Origin: Stenotrophomonas terrae
GTDB taxonomy: Bacteria; Pseudomonadota; Gammaproteobacteria; Xanthomonadales; Xanthomonadaceae
Length of the DNA: 64,000 bases
Direction of reading: 5' to 3'
NCBI RefSeq assembly: GCF_001431465.1
Contig: NZ_LDJJ01000049.1
Location: 1-64,000, forward strand
The notes under the pieces are model-generated. The model made no database searches. It had not been told where the DNA came from and saw nothing but the letters and a program-made list of their open reading frames with translations. A program made the position numbers and the translations under genes. Of this stretch, positions 7,990-18,097 are shown piece after piece. The stretch's first letter is position 1. Each line of letters opens with the position of its first letter.

Positions 7990-8847
7990 TTACAGGTCCT
8001 GTTCGTAACGGACGTACGGGATTGCGCCGTCGTCGTTGCTTTCGTTACGTGGTGAGAACGGGTTTTTGCCGCGGGTGATCACGTTTTCCGCGCCAACCGT
8101 GAGCTGGCCGCTCCATGGCGTGCGCCAGGTGATGCCCAGGCCCAGGCCTTCCCACTTGCCACTTTGCCCGGGGGCGTCGACAACGCGGCCGATGACATTG
8201 GCGCTGAAGGCGCCGTAGCCGCCGCCCACGGTCAGGCTCTTGCTGTCCCATTGATCGACCACGGCCGGAGCGGCGTCGGTCAGCGGAACCAGCCGGGCCT
8301 TGGCGTAGGTGCCGCCAATGGAGACGAAGCCTTCGCGGCCGATGTTCTTCTGCCCGAATACGGTCAGGTCATTCTGCTCGACCCGCGCCGCGCCGCTTTT
8401 GTTGCCACCGGACAGCCACGCAGGCAGCGTGTCGCGGCCGGTACCGGCGCTTACCCCGACGCGCCCACCCGGGCGGTTGAAGGCGGTGGTTGCCGAGATA
8501 TGACGACCGTTGTTGTCGTCGTCATCGCCCAGGCTGGCCAGCATGCAATGGCTGGCGAGGCCGCCAATGCTGCTGCCACGGCTGCTGTTGCAGAGCAGGC
8601 CAAGCGAGTCACCCGAGGACAGACCGAAAGCGGCGTCCAGCGAGCTTTGGCCGAAATTCCAGCGCGCGCCCACATTCTGGGTGCCGGTGGGTTCCAGATA
8701 AAGCAGAGCTTCAACCTTGCCGCTACCGCGGTTCCATACCGGCAACACGGTGCTGTCCATGGCGCGCGGCTTGCTCTGCGCATGCGCGCCCGCAACCACC
8801 CCAAGGGCGATCATCAAGGCAAGCGGTAGGCGCAATAAGGCGTTCAT
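7990..8847 (-). CDS. Secreted protein with a TonB-receptor-like C-terminus
   Basis: A 285-residue protein of unknown function. It starts with a clear signal peptide (about residues 1-23, ending AGAHAQ) and is rich in Gly and amphipathic strands. The last 45 residues (WRTPWSGQLTVGAENVI, ending YVRYEQDL) closely follow the C-terminus of the adjacent 943-residue receptor (WKTPWNGQITVGVNNAF, ending FYMRYNQKF). There is no plug domain or TonB box. It may be a small outer-membrane barrel that uses the same C-terminal assembly signal, or a degenerate relative of a receptor. It has its own terminator. Confidence 0.75.
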   Translation of the reverse strand: MNALLRLPLALMIALGVVAGAHAQSKPRAMDSTVLPVWNRGSGKVEALLYLEPTGTQNVGARWNFGQSSLDAAFGLSSGDSLGLLCNSSRGSSIGGLASHCMLASLGDDDDNNGRHISATTAFNRPGGRVGVSAGTGRDTLPAWLSGGNKSGAARVEQNDLTVFGQKNIGREGFVSIGGTYAKARLVPLTDAAPAVVDQWDSKSLTVGGGYGAFSANVIGRVVDAPGQSGKWEGLGLGITWRTPWSGQLTVGAENVITRGKNPFSPRNESNDDGAIPYVRYEQDL

Positions 8848-8965
8848 GGACTCAGTGAGACCCCGTTGGCGCCAGGAAGTTCCCGGCGCGTGAGTTCTCG
8901 ATCCTATGCGGTTTATGGTTTCTTAACAAGTCTTCGCCCTCCCCAGAACGTAACTCGTTGGACCG

Positions 8966-9859
8966 TTATTGCAGCCGCTCGGGAGCGGGCTGGTTGGCCG
9001 GTGTGGAACTGAACAATACGCCGAATTCTGCTAATGGGAAGTGATATTCCTGACCGCAGAACTCGCAGCGGACCTCGACCTGCCCGGTGGGCTCGGCCGC
9101 GGCCCGGGCTTCTTCCTCGCCAAGCGACTGCAGCATGGCGCTGACCCGCTCGCGCGAGCAGGAGCAGCCGAAGCGCAGGGGCTTGTCGCCGACCAGTTGC
9201 GGGTTCTCCTCATGGAACAGGCGGTGCAGCAGTTCGGCGCCGGGCAGGGCCAGCAGTTCGTCGCGGCCGAGTGTGTCAAACAGGGCGCCGGCGCGGATCC
9301 AGCCGTCTTCATCGCCTTCGTCGCCCGGCAGTTTCTGCAGCAGCAGGCCGGCGGCGTGCTCGCCATCGCTGGCCAGCAGCAGGCGGGTCGGCAACTGCTC
9401 GGAATGGCGGAAGTAGTCCTCGAAGGCGTCGTCCAGGCTGTCGCCGGTCAGCGCAACCAGGCTCTGGTAGCGCTGCGGTTCGCGCGGGTCCAGGCCGGGG
9501 TTTTCAATGGTGATGGCAAGCAGGGCGTCATCGCCGAGCTCGCCCAGCGTGGCCGGGGCGTCTTCGCCGTCGTTCAGCTGGACGATGCCGCGCAGGGTGC
9601 CGGCCGAGGTGCATTCACTGAACAGTGCGCGCAGGGCGCTGCTGCTGCGAAGCTGAATGGACAGCCGCCCGTCGACCTTGGTATGGCCGGTAAACAGCGC
9701 CGAGGCCACGCTGGCCTCGCCGAGCAGGCGCGTGGCGGTGGCCGGGTAGTCGCCGTGCGAGAGGATGTCGCGCCAGGCCTGGCCCAGCCGGACATGGACG
9801 CCGCGCACGCCGGCGGCGGGCAGGAGGAAGCGGACAAGCAGATCGGAGGTGTCGGTCAT
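8966..9859 (-). CDS. hslO: Redox-regulated chaperone Hsp33
   Basis: Hsp33 is a cytoplasmic holdase chaperone switched on by oxidative unfolding. The 297 residues carry the defining C-terminal zinc site: a CSC motif (GCSCSRERV) followed about 30 residues later by CEFC, the four cysteines that bind zinc when reduced and form disulfides on oxidation. The N-terminal domain has the family segments [20 protein letters not shown] and [14 protein letters not shown] 9859 starts the family-typical N-terminus ([12 protein letters not shown]). It is divergent from mtgA. Confidence 0.95.
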   Translation of the reverse strand: MTDTSDLLVRFLLPAAGVRGVHVRLGQAWRDILSHGDYPATATRLLGEASVASALFTGHTKVDGRLSIQLRSSSALRALFSECTSAGTLRGIVQLNDGEDAPATLGELGDDALLAITIENPGLDPREPQRYQSLVALTGDSLDDAFEDYFRHSEQLPTRLLLASDGEHAAGLLLQKLPGDEGDEDGWIRAGALFDTLGRDELLALPGAELLHRLFHEENPQLVGDKPLRFGCSCSRERVSAMLQSLGEEEARAAAEPTGQVEVRCEFCGQEYHFPLAEFGVLFSSTPANQPAPERLQ

Positions 9860-9933
9860 GGGGTTGCATCTACGCGAGGTGGGGCCGGTGCCGGATAATG
9901 CGCCGGACAAAGAGTCTTGCAAGGTGGATATCA

Positions 9934-10683
9934 ATGGGGGCGGAGCAGGCCGAGCTCAAGGTGGAGCAGGGGGCGGGGAGCAAGCGCCGGCGGCGTTGGC
10001 TGCGGCGCTTGTTGTGGGCGCCGGTGGTATTTGCCGTGTTCAGCGTGGTGCAGGTGCTGGTCTTGCGCTTTGTCGACCCGCCATTTTCCACGGTGATGCT
10101 GTTCCGCCAGGTGGAAGCGGTGGCGCAGGGCGATTGGAAGTTCCGCCTGCATTATCAATGGTGTGATCTGGAGGATATGGCGCGCAGCGTGCCGATATCG
10201 CTGGTGGCGGCGGAGGACCAGCGCTTCCCCGAGCACAATGGTTTCGATCTGCAGGCCATTGAGAAGGCTCGCCAGCACAACGAGCGCGGCGGGCGCCTGC
10301 GCGGCGCCAGCACCATCAGCCAGCAGACCGCCAAGAATCTGTTCCTGTGGCAGGGCCGCAGTTGGCTGCGCAAGGGGCTGGAGGTCTGGTACACGGTGTT
10401 GATCGAGGCGCTATGGCCGAAGCAGCGGATCATCGAGATGTACGCCAATGTCGCCGAGTTCGGTGACGGCATCTATGGGGTGCAGGCGGCATCGCGCAGT
10501 TATTGGGGCAAGGATGCTGCACGCCTGAGCCCTGCCGAAAGCGCCCGCTTGGCCGCGGTGCTGCCATCGCCGCGGCGCTACAACGCAGCCAAGCCGGGTC
10601 CCTACGTGCAGCGGCGTGCGGCGTGGATCCAGCGGCAGGCGCGCCAGCTGGGTGGGGCAGACTATGTTGATGATGCCAATTGA
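9934..10683 (+). CDS. mtgA: Monofunctional peptidoglycan transglycosylase
   Basis: MtgA polymerises lipid II into glycan strands in the periplasm. The 249 residues contain one N-terminal membrane anchor (about residues 25-45, after a basic RRRRWLRR stretch) and a GT51 domain with the motifs [14 protein letters not shown] (catalytic Glu), [35 protein letters not shown] and LPSPRRYN. There is no transpeptidase domain, so it is the monofunctional type. ATG 9934 has AAGGTGG seven bases upstream. Confidence 0.95.
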   Translation: MGAEQAELKVEQGAGSKRRRRWLRRLLWAPVVFAVFSVVQVLVLRFVDPPFSTVMLFRQVEAVAQGDWKFRLHYQWCDLEDMARSVPISLVAAEDQRFPEHNGFDLQAIEKARQHNERGGRLRGASTISQQTAKNLFLWQGRSWLRKGLEVWYTVLIEALWPKQRIIEMYANVAEFGDGIYGVQAASRSYWGKDAARLSPAESARLAAVLPSPRRYNAAKPGPYVQRRAAWIQRQARQLGGADYVDDAN

Positions 10684-10710
10684 ATACGCAGCTCTGGGTA
10701 GACTTGTTGC

Positions 10711-11733
10711 ATGAGCCAGCCTGAACGCCTGACCCTGCTGATTACTGCCTTCAATGAGCAGGATGTGTTGCCAATGCTGCATCCGCGCTTGTGTGCGCAG
10801 TTGCAGGCGTTGGTGGGCAGCGTCGACGGCCGCATTCTCTATGTCGATGATGGCAGTACCGATGCGACCTGGGCGGTGATGCAGCTGTTGGCAGCGCAGG
10901 AGCCGCGGGTTTCGGTGCTGCGGCTGTCGCGCAACTTCGGCAAGGAAATCGCGCTGACGGCGGGCCTGGACTTCATTGACGACGGTGCGGTGATCCTGCT
11001 GGATGCCGATGGGCAGGATCCGCCGGAGCTGATTCCGCAGTTCGTCGCGTTGTGGCAGCAGGGCTATGACGATGTCTATGGCACGCGCCTGGAGCGCGGC
11101 GGTGATGGCTGGCTGAAGCGGTTCACCGCAGCAGTCTTTTACCGGGTGATGGGGCGCTTGTCGAAAACGCCGATTCCGGCCGATACCGGCGATTTCCGTC
11201 TGCTCTCGCCGCGGGCATTGGCCGGCCTGCGCCAGCTGCGTGAACGCCATCGCTTCATGAAAGGCCTGTTCGGTTGGGTGGGTTACAAGCGCATCGCGCT
11301 GCCGTACCGGCGCGAGCCGCGTTTGGCGGGCAGCAGCAAGTTCGGCTTCTGGAAGCTCTGGAATTTCGCGCTGGAAGGAATAACCAGTTTCTCCACCGCG
11401 CCGTTGCGGGTGGCTACCTATCTGGGCCTGTTCACCGCGGCCGGGGCGTTCGGCTTCGCTGCCTGGGTGATCGGCAAGGCGGCGCTGTATGGCGACCGGG
11501 TTGCCGGTTGGCCAACGATGATGGCCGCGATCCTGTTCCTGGGCGGGGTACAGCTGATCGCGCTGGGCCTTATCGGCGAGTACCTGGGCCGCCTGTACAT
11601 GGAGGCGAAACAGCGGCCGTTGTACCTGGTGGATACATGGCAGCCGGCGAACGTGGCAGTATCTGCCCCATCCGCCAGCGCAGGAGAACGCCATGCAGAC
11701 CGTTCGACAGTTGCTTGGGGCCAAGTCCCCTGA
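10711..11733 (+). CDS. GT2 glycosyltransferase, GtrB/ArnC-like, membrane-bound
   Basis: A 340-residue family-2 glycosyltransferase of the polyprenyl-phosphate type. The GT-A domain shows ITAFNEQDVLP, ILYVDDGSTDATW, LSRNFGKEIALTAGLD and DADGQDPPELIP (the DxD region), with ADTGDFRLL further on. The last third has two transmembrane helices (about residues 235-255 and 270-295) ending EYLGRLYMEAKQRPLY. Such enzymes move a sugar onto undecaprenyl phosphate at the cytoplasmic face for cell-surface modification; the sugar is unknown. It overlaps the following CBS gene by 41 bases. Confidence 0.88.
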   Translation: MSQPERLTLLITAFNEQDVLPMLHPRLCAQLQALVGSVDGRILYVDDGSTDATWAVMQLLAAQEPRVSVLRLSRNFGKEIALTAGLDFIDDGAVILLDADGQDPPELIPQFVALWQQGYDDVYGTRLERGGDGWLKRFTAAVFYRVMGRLSKTPIPADTGDFRLLSPRALAGLRQLRERHRFMKGLFGWVGYKRIALPYRREPRLAGSSKFGFWKLWNFALEGITSFSTAPLRVATYLGLFTAAGAFGFAAWVIGKAALYGDRVAGWPTMMAAILFLGGVQLIALGLIGEYLGRLYMEAKQRPLYLVDTWQPANVAVSAPSASAGERHADRSTVAWGQVP

Positions 11734-12124
11734 AATCCACGCCGTGCCGCCGGATGTGGCGGTGGTACAGGCAATCCGCCTGATGGCCGAGAAGGGCATC
11801 GGCGCGGTGCTGGTCATGGAGGGGCGCCGGCTGGTGGGCATCCTTTCCGAGCGTGACTACGCGCGCAAGATCGTCCTGATGGACCGCTCCTCGGCAAGCA
11901 CCCCGGTACGCGAAATCATGACCGCCGAACTAGTCACCGTGGCCCCCACGGTGACCGTTGAGCAATGCCTGGAACTGGTCACCAACCGCCGCATCCGCCA
12001 TCTGCCGGTAGTGGACGGTGATGAGGTGGTGGGCGTGATCTCGATCGGTGACCTGGTCAAGTCGGTGATCGAGGCGCAACGCCGTGAACTGGGCCAGCTG
12101 CAGCAGTACATCACCGGCACCTGA
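11693..12124 (+). CDS. CBS-domain pair protein
   Basis: A 143-residue protein made only of two CBS motifs (about residues 10-65 and 75-130), with the recurring pattern VLVMEGRRLVGILSERDYAR and LPVVDGDEVVGVISIGDLV. Stand-alone CBS pairs bind adenine nucleotides and act as energy or redox sensors; the partner is unknown. It starts inside the glycosyltransferase reading frame with AGGAG nine bases upstream, which implies translational coupling. Confidence 0.9.
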   Translation: MQTVRQLLGAKSPEIHAVPPDVAVVQAIRLMAEKGIGAVLVMEGRRLVGILSERDYARKIVLMDRSSASTPVREIMTAELVTVAPTVTVEQCLELVTNRRIRHLPVVDGDEVVGVISIGDLVKSVIEAQRRELGQLQQYITGT

Positions 12125-12135
12125 GTGCTTCGGCG

Positions 12136-14106
12136 CTACCTGGCATAGCGCCCGCCACAATCGGCATCCTTGCCCGGCCCGGTTTCGATGGTGGCCAGCA
12201 GCGCTGCGGGCGGGGTGATGCTGGCCAGGGTCAGGGCGATCGCGCCACGCAGTCCCAGTGCCTTGAAGTCGGGGCGGAATGAGGGGTCCTTGAAGCTGCC
12301 GCCAATCCGCAGCGGCGAGCGCAGGGCGAGGATGCTGACATCCTTGGGGCGCGGGCGCAGCAGCAGGTCCAGTTGTTCCTGCTTGAGGTTGATGCTGCCT
12401 TCGCCGACGACCAGGGTGTCGGTGGTGTCGAACGCCAGGGCACGCGACTGCATGCGGCCGTTGCGCACGCCGAAGTCACCGAAGGCGCAGCGCAGCGGAA
12501 TCTGCTTGTCGCCGGTGAACAGGAACTTGAGCGATTCCGCTACGTCCAGCCCGGCCAGTTCCATCAGCAGGTTGCCGATATGGCCGCGGCCCATGCCCAG
12601 CGCTACATCACCGTTGCTGCTGCCGAGCATCGCGGCGATGGAGTTGCCATTGCCGCTGAGGCGGATGTCGCCACTGATGCCGCCCGATGCCTGCTCGGCC
12701 AGTTTGGCATCGGGGAAAAGCTGGCCCAGCTGGATCCTGCGCAGGCTGGCAGTGAGCGTGGTGCTGATCTGCGGGCGCCGTGCATCCATGCGGATGGTGC
12801 TGCGGATATCGCCACCGGCGACGCCGAAGTTGAGCGGCTCCAGCCGCAGCACGCCGTTGTCCAGCAGCAGGTGCGCATCCATGTCGTCCAAGGGTAGCGT
12901 GGGGGCATTGATGTGCTGCGCCTTCCAGCGCACATCGGCATCCATCGCGCGCAGCTTGGTCAGGTTGTAGGGCTTGTCCGGCAATACCGTTGGCTTGGCG
13001 GCGAGCTGGGCGGCCTGTGCTTTTTGTTCGGCATTGGCCGATTCCTCGCCGCCGGTCTTTGGCGGTGCACCGATGAAGCCGGCAAGGTCATCGAAATCCA
13101 GGCGTTTGGACAGCAGGTTGGCGGTCAGCCGCGGACGCTCGCCGGCGACGTCGATTTCGACATCGCCGGCCAGGTCGCTGTCGCCGACGCGGCCGTTGAA
13201 TTTCTCGTAGCGCCAACGTTCGTGATCGCGCTTGAGCTGCCCATCCAGGCGGTAAGGCGGCGAAGAAGGAATAGCGATGCCGATGAGCGGGTACAGGTCT
13301 TCCAGATCCTGGCCGCTGAGCTGGAACTGCAGGTCGAACACCTGGAACTGGAAGGGATTGGTCAAGCTGCCGCTGGCGATGGCGTGGGTAGGGCCGGCGC
13401 GGGCATCGAGGTGGATGCGGAAGGGGTGCTCGCTGTTGCTCAGTTCCAGTGGCGATTCAGTGCCGCCTTTCAGGGTGAACGCCGCGCCCCGCCATCGCCC
13501 CTTGCCCTGGATCAACAGCGGCGGTGCGGCATCGGCCTGCCTCGGGTTGCCGCTGCGCACGTCCAGATCGATGTGGGTGCGGCCGAGCTCATCAAGGAAC
13601 TGCAGGCGACCGTCGCTGATGCGCAGGCGTTGCAGTTGCGGAGGGTTGCCGCCACCGCTGGCAAGGAAATTCCAGTTGCCAGGATCGCCCTTGCGCGCTG
13701 CGGTCTGCAGCAGCACGTCGGGGCGGCTCAGGCGGATCTCTGGAATCTGCACGCTGCCGCGCAGCAACGGCCAGATGCGGATATCCAATTCAACGCGGTC
13801 GGCGGTGGCCATCTGCGGTTGCGTGGCCCAGCTGGCATTGGCGAAGCGGATGGCATCAGCGCGGACGGTGGTGGTGCGGCCAAGATCCACATCGAGATTG
13901 CCTATATGGAGGGCGCGGCCGGTGCGGGCCTGCACCGCGCGTTCCAACGGTGCCTTGAACCAGTTCCAATCCCACAAAACGATCAGCACGATCAGCGCAA
14001 TCAGTACCGCGACAGCAGCAATCAGCCAGTGCTGGCCGCGTTTGCCAGGGCGCCGCAGTCGCCAACGCGACATGGCTGGCGTAGCCGGGGGCGTGGAAGT
14101 ATTCAC
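12136..14106 (-). CDS. AsmA-family protein
   Basis: A 656-residue AsmA-like protein. One N-terminal transmembrane helix (about residues 28-47) follows a basic segment, and the rest is a long periplasmic beta-rich region. The family start APLERAVQARTGRALHIGNL and the C-terminal AsmA domain with ISGDIRLSGNGNSIAAMLGS and a late LRIGGSFKDPSFRPD are clear. AsmA-like proteins are thought to form bridges that move phospholipids between the two membranes. It converges on the CBS gene with 11 bases between stops. Confidence 0.88.
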   Translation of the reverse strand: MNTSTPPATPAMSRWRLRRPGKRGQHWLIAAVAVLIALIVLIVLWDWNWFKAPLERAVQARTGRALHIGNLDVDLGRTTTVRADAIRFANASWATQPQMATADRVELDIRIWPLLRGSVQIPEIRLSRPDVLLQTAARKGDPGNWNFLASGGGNPPQLQRLRISDGRLQFLDELGRTHIDLDVRSGNPRQADAAPPLLIQGKGRWRGAAFTLKGGTESPLELSNSEHPFRIHLDARAGPTHAIASGSLTNPFQFQVFDLQFQLSGQDLEDLYPLIGIAIPSSPPYRLDGQLKRDHERWRYEKFNGRVGDSDLAGDVEIDVAGERPRLTANLLSKRLDFDDLAGFIGAPPKTGGEESANAEQKAQAAQLAAKPTVLPDKPYNLTKLRAMDADVRWKAQHINAPTLPLDDMDAHLLLDNGVLRLEPLNFGVAGGDIRSTIRMDARRPQISTTLTASLRRIQLGQLFPDAKLAEQASGGISGDIRLSGNGNSIAAMLGSSNGDVALGMGRGHIGNLLMELAGLDVAESLKFLFTGDKQIPLRCAFGDFGVRNGRMQSRALAFDTTDTLVVGEGSINLKQEQLDLLLRPRPKDVSILALRSPLRIGGSFKDPSFRPDFKALGLRGAIALTLASITPPAALLATIETGPGKDADCGGRYAR

Positions 14107-14204
14107 GCCCCCATCGTGGCGTGGCCCGTGTTCACATCACGCGAAGCGCGCATTGAGGCGATGTGCAGGGCGCGTTGCCGGAGTGTTGGGGCGTGATGCT
14201 GCGC

Positions 14205-14840
14205 CTACAGGATCTGCGCGGTCACCGAGACGAAGTGACAGACGCTGCCGGCGATCACGAACAGGTGCCAGATCGCATGCGAGTAGGGCAGTTGTTCACG
14301 GTGATAGAACACGGTGCCCAGCGTGTAGAAAACGCCACCACCAAACAGCCAGCCCAGCGTCCAGCCATCAATCGAGGCCCACATCGGCTTGATCGCCACG
14401 ATCACCAGCCAGCCCATGGCGATATAGATCGCGGTGGAGAGCTTCTTGAAACGGCCGGTGTAGAACAGCTTGAACACCACGCCGAACAGCGCCAATGCCC
14501 AGATCGCGATGAACATGCCCCAGCCCCAGGGGCCGCGCAGGCCGATCAGGGTGAATGGGGTATAGGTGCCGGCAATCAGGATGTAGATCGCGCAGTGGTC
14601 GAAGATCTTCAGCCGGCCCTTGGCCACCGGGTGCTGGATGGCGTGGTACAGGGTGGAGGCGGTGTAAAGCAGCAATAGCGCCACACCAAAGACGATGGCG
14701 CTGGCCAGTTGCCAGCCATCGCCGTAGATCGCGGCCAGGGTGATGAGGACGGCGCCGCCAGCCAGTGCGCTGACCGCGCCCAGACCGTGGGTGAGGGCGC
14801 TGGCGACTTCTTCGCGGATCGATGCAACGGTTGCAGTCAT
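14205..14840 (-). CDS. trhA: Hemolysin III family (TrhA/PAQR-type) membrane protein
   Basis: A 211-residue integral membrane protein with seven predicted helices and the PAQR/hemolysin III signature residues: LTHGLGAVSALAG, LYTASTLYHA, FDHCAIYILIAGTYTPF and a C-terminal HAIWHLFVIAGSVCHF, which supplies the metal-binding histidines. The E. coli homologue (YqfA/TrhA) affects membrane energetics and fluidity. The name hemolysin does not make it a toxin here. Both neighbours on the minus strand are housekeeping genes. Confidence 0.9.
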   Translation of the reverse strand: MTATVASIREEVASALTHGLGAVSALAGGAVLITLAAIYGDGWQLASAIVFGVALLLLYTASTLYHAIQHPVAKGRLKIFDHCAIYILIAGTYTPFTLIGLRGPWGWGMFIAIWALALFGVVFKLFYTGRFKKLSTAIYIAMGWLVIVAIKPMWASIDGWTLGWLFGGGVFYTLGTVFYHREQLPYSHAIWHLFVIAGSVCHFVSVTAQIL

Positions 14841-14924
14841 GGGCGTTGATGGCGCGGGCTGGGGGGAGGCCCGGTGCCCGCTATCATCACCCCGAATGGC
14901 GGCGTGTGCACGCCGCCATCGAAC

Positions 14925-16529
<1,605 letters not shown>

Positions 16530-16654
16530 GGCAGGGGCGCCCGCCCGGGCGCATCAGAAACGAATGAACCGGCGATTATACCTGCCGCCAGCCCAGCAAG
16601 GATGACCGGCGGGCGTGGTGCTGGGCGATGCTCTGCAGGGGCCTTCCCGGACCT

Positions 16655-16967
16655 GTAGTGCCGAGCCATGCTCGGCAAGGGGCGTTCAGGCGATACATCA
16701 GGGGTTTGTAGGAGCGGCGTGAGCCGCGAAGCCCGCGTGGTGCGTATGACCCCTGTAGTGCCGAGCCATGCTCGGCAGAGGCCTTCAGGCGATACATCAG
16801 GGGTTAGTGGGAGCGGCGTCAGCCGCGAAGTCGACAATCCTGAAATCAGAGGCCGGGCGGCCAAGCTCATGGATAGCGAGCTTCGCGGCTTACGCCGCTC
16901 CCACAAACGTTAGGGGCCCGGTGGGGTTTTCCCGGTAAGGCCCCTGTCGAGCATGGCTCGGCACTAC
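16655..16967. repeat. Cluster of two dispersed repeat families
   Basis: The 450-base gap between prfC and the M23 gene holds no ORF I believe. It carries GTAG palindromes at 16655-16677 and 16755-16777 (plus) and a variant at 16945-16967 (minus). The second family, GT(A/G)GGAGCGGCGTNAGCCGCGAAGC, is at 16708-16732 and 16807-16830 (plus) and 16880-16904 (minus). Both families are short hairpins. A 20-base block, GGCGATACATCAGGGGTT-like, recurs around 16690 and 16790, so part of the cluster is a tandem duplication. Confidence 0.85.
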
Positions 16968-16979
16968 CGTTCAGGGGGT

Positions 16980-17852
16980 TCAGGGGACCTGGCGCGGGAA
17001 CTTCAGCTCGCCGCGCTCGCTGACCATGCGGAAGGGGATCGAGCGCAGCGCCAGCCCGGTATTGGCCTGCAGCACGAAATGCAGGTGAGGACCACTGCTG
17101 TGGCCGGTATTGCCGGACAGCGCGATGGTTTGCCCGGCCTCGACGGTCTGGCCGGGGCGGACCTGGGCGCTGGCCGCCTGCAGGTGGGCGTACAAGGCCA
17201 TGCTGCCGTCGCCGTGCAGAATGCGCAGCAGGCTGCCTTGCTCGCGGCTGTCCACCACCTGCATTACCCGCCCGCCGCGGGCGGCCCGCACTGGCGTGCC
17301 TTCGGCGAGGGGGAAATCCACCGCGTACAGGTTCTGCGCGTCGGTATGGCTGTAGTGGCCGGCAAAGGCCTGGCTGACCTGGACGGACGCGCTTTGCACG
17401 GGCACCAGATAGAGATGGTCCTGCGGGCGCGCCGCCGGGTCACCGGGAAAGGCATCCAATACCAGCCGCAGCGGCTTGCCCTCATCGGCCAACCACAGCA
17501 GTTCGCGCTGCTCGTCAGCGTTCAGCACGGTAGCCGGCGGGGTACGGCTGTCGCCCTGCAGGCGGACCTGCAGCGGCCCGGCCAGCAGATTGCTGACGAT
17601 GGCGCTGCGGCCGCCAGCGCGTGGCTGCAGCTTCAGGCTGGCGAAAGCGTCTGAGCTTGCCGCTGGACTGGCCGGCGTGGTCGCGGCCATTCCCCAGGCG
17701 TCGCGCCAGCGGCTGCTGGGTGCGGCGTCGGCTGCATTTGCGCAGCACAGGGCAATGAATAACAGGGCGGAAAGGATGCGGGGCACAGTGCGCGCGTGGT
17801 TGGGATGACAGCCGTGATTGTGCCTGTTTGGTTGCTCCGGAAACTTATTCAT
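16980..17852 (-). CDS. M23-family metallopeptidase (LytM-type), secreted
   Basis: A 290-residue secreted protein with a C-terminal M23 peptidase domain. The zinc-site elements are HTDAQNLYAVDF (HxxxxxxxxD type) and HSSGPHLHF near the C-terminus, as in lysostaphin and LytM enzymes that cut peptidoglycan cross-bridges. The intervening ILHGDGSMALYAHLQ and VEAGQTIALSGNTG are also standard. A hydrophobic signal segment occupies about residues 25-43, so the first 22 residues are an unusually long N-region; a GTG at 17783 is an alternative start. The gene is divergent from the riboswitch-controlled metX gene. Confidence 0.85.
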   Translation of the reverse strand: MNKFPEQPNRHNHGCHPNHARTVPRILSALLFIALCCANAADAAPSSRWRDAWGMAATTPASPAASSDAFASLKLQPRAGGRSAIVSNLLAGPLQVRLQGDSRTPPATVLNADEQRELLWLADEGKPLRLVLDAFPGDPAARPQDHLYLVPVQSASVQVSQAFAGHYSHTDAQNLYAVDFPLAEGTPVRAARGGRVMQVVDSREQGSLLRILHGDGSMALYAHLQAASAQVRPGQTVEAGQTIALSGNTGHSSGPHLHFVLQANTGLALRSIPFRMVSERGELKFPRQVP

Positions 17853-17854
17853 CT

Positions 17855-17908
17855 CTTTATGCGAATAAAGCGATTGACAGGTGGGAAGGGCGCTGGCAAT
17901 GTAGCGTC
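17855..17908 (+). promoter_or_regulatory. Promoter of the metX-metB-hom operon
   Basis: A perfect -35 (TTGACA, 17874-17879) is followed 17 bases later by a poor -10 (CAATGT). The expected transcript start falls just before the riboswitch. A 6-bp inverted repeat CTTTAT-GCGA-ATAAAG (17855-17870) sits immediately upstream of the -35. The position relative to the riboswitch is the main support. Confidence 0.5.
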
Positions 17909-18024
17909 ACCATCGAGACCGGCAGAGGGACAGGCCCTTTGAAGCCGGGGCAACCAGCGGACGCGCAAGCGGCTGCGTTTGGTGCCAAATCCTGCGGTGA
18001 CCTCCGTGTCCGCCGAAAGATGGT
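17909..18024 (+). promoter_or_regulatory. SAM-I (S-box) riboswitch
   Basis: This is the aptamer of a SAM-I riboswitch upstream of methionine genes. P1 pairs ACCATC (17909-17914) with GATGGT (18019-18024). The conserved core AGAGGGACAGGCCCTTTGAA, then GCCGGGGCAACC, and later GGTGCCAAATCCTGC all match the S-box consensus. P2 pairs CCGGC with GCCGG, and P4 pairs GCGG with CCGC. Downstream are two small hairpins (18030-18046 and 18053-18071), neither followed by a U-run, so control of translation or Rho-dependent termination is more likely than intrinsic termination. Confidence 0.9.
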
Positions 18025-18097
18025 TCGTTCCGTACCTTGCGTACGGCGAACACGAGCTCCGCGAAAGCTCGATGGCCGCTCCTTATCGGATACCGCC

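Noticed and set aside
14205-14840. Hemolysin toxin
   Set aside because: The hemolysin III family is a widespread PAQR-type membrane protein group; nothing points to a secreted toxin.
17828-18097. N-terminal extension of MetX
   Set aside because: The frame is open but the region is the SAM-I riboswitch and its platform; translation would not give a known domain.
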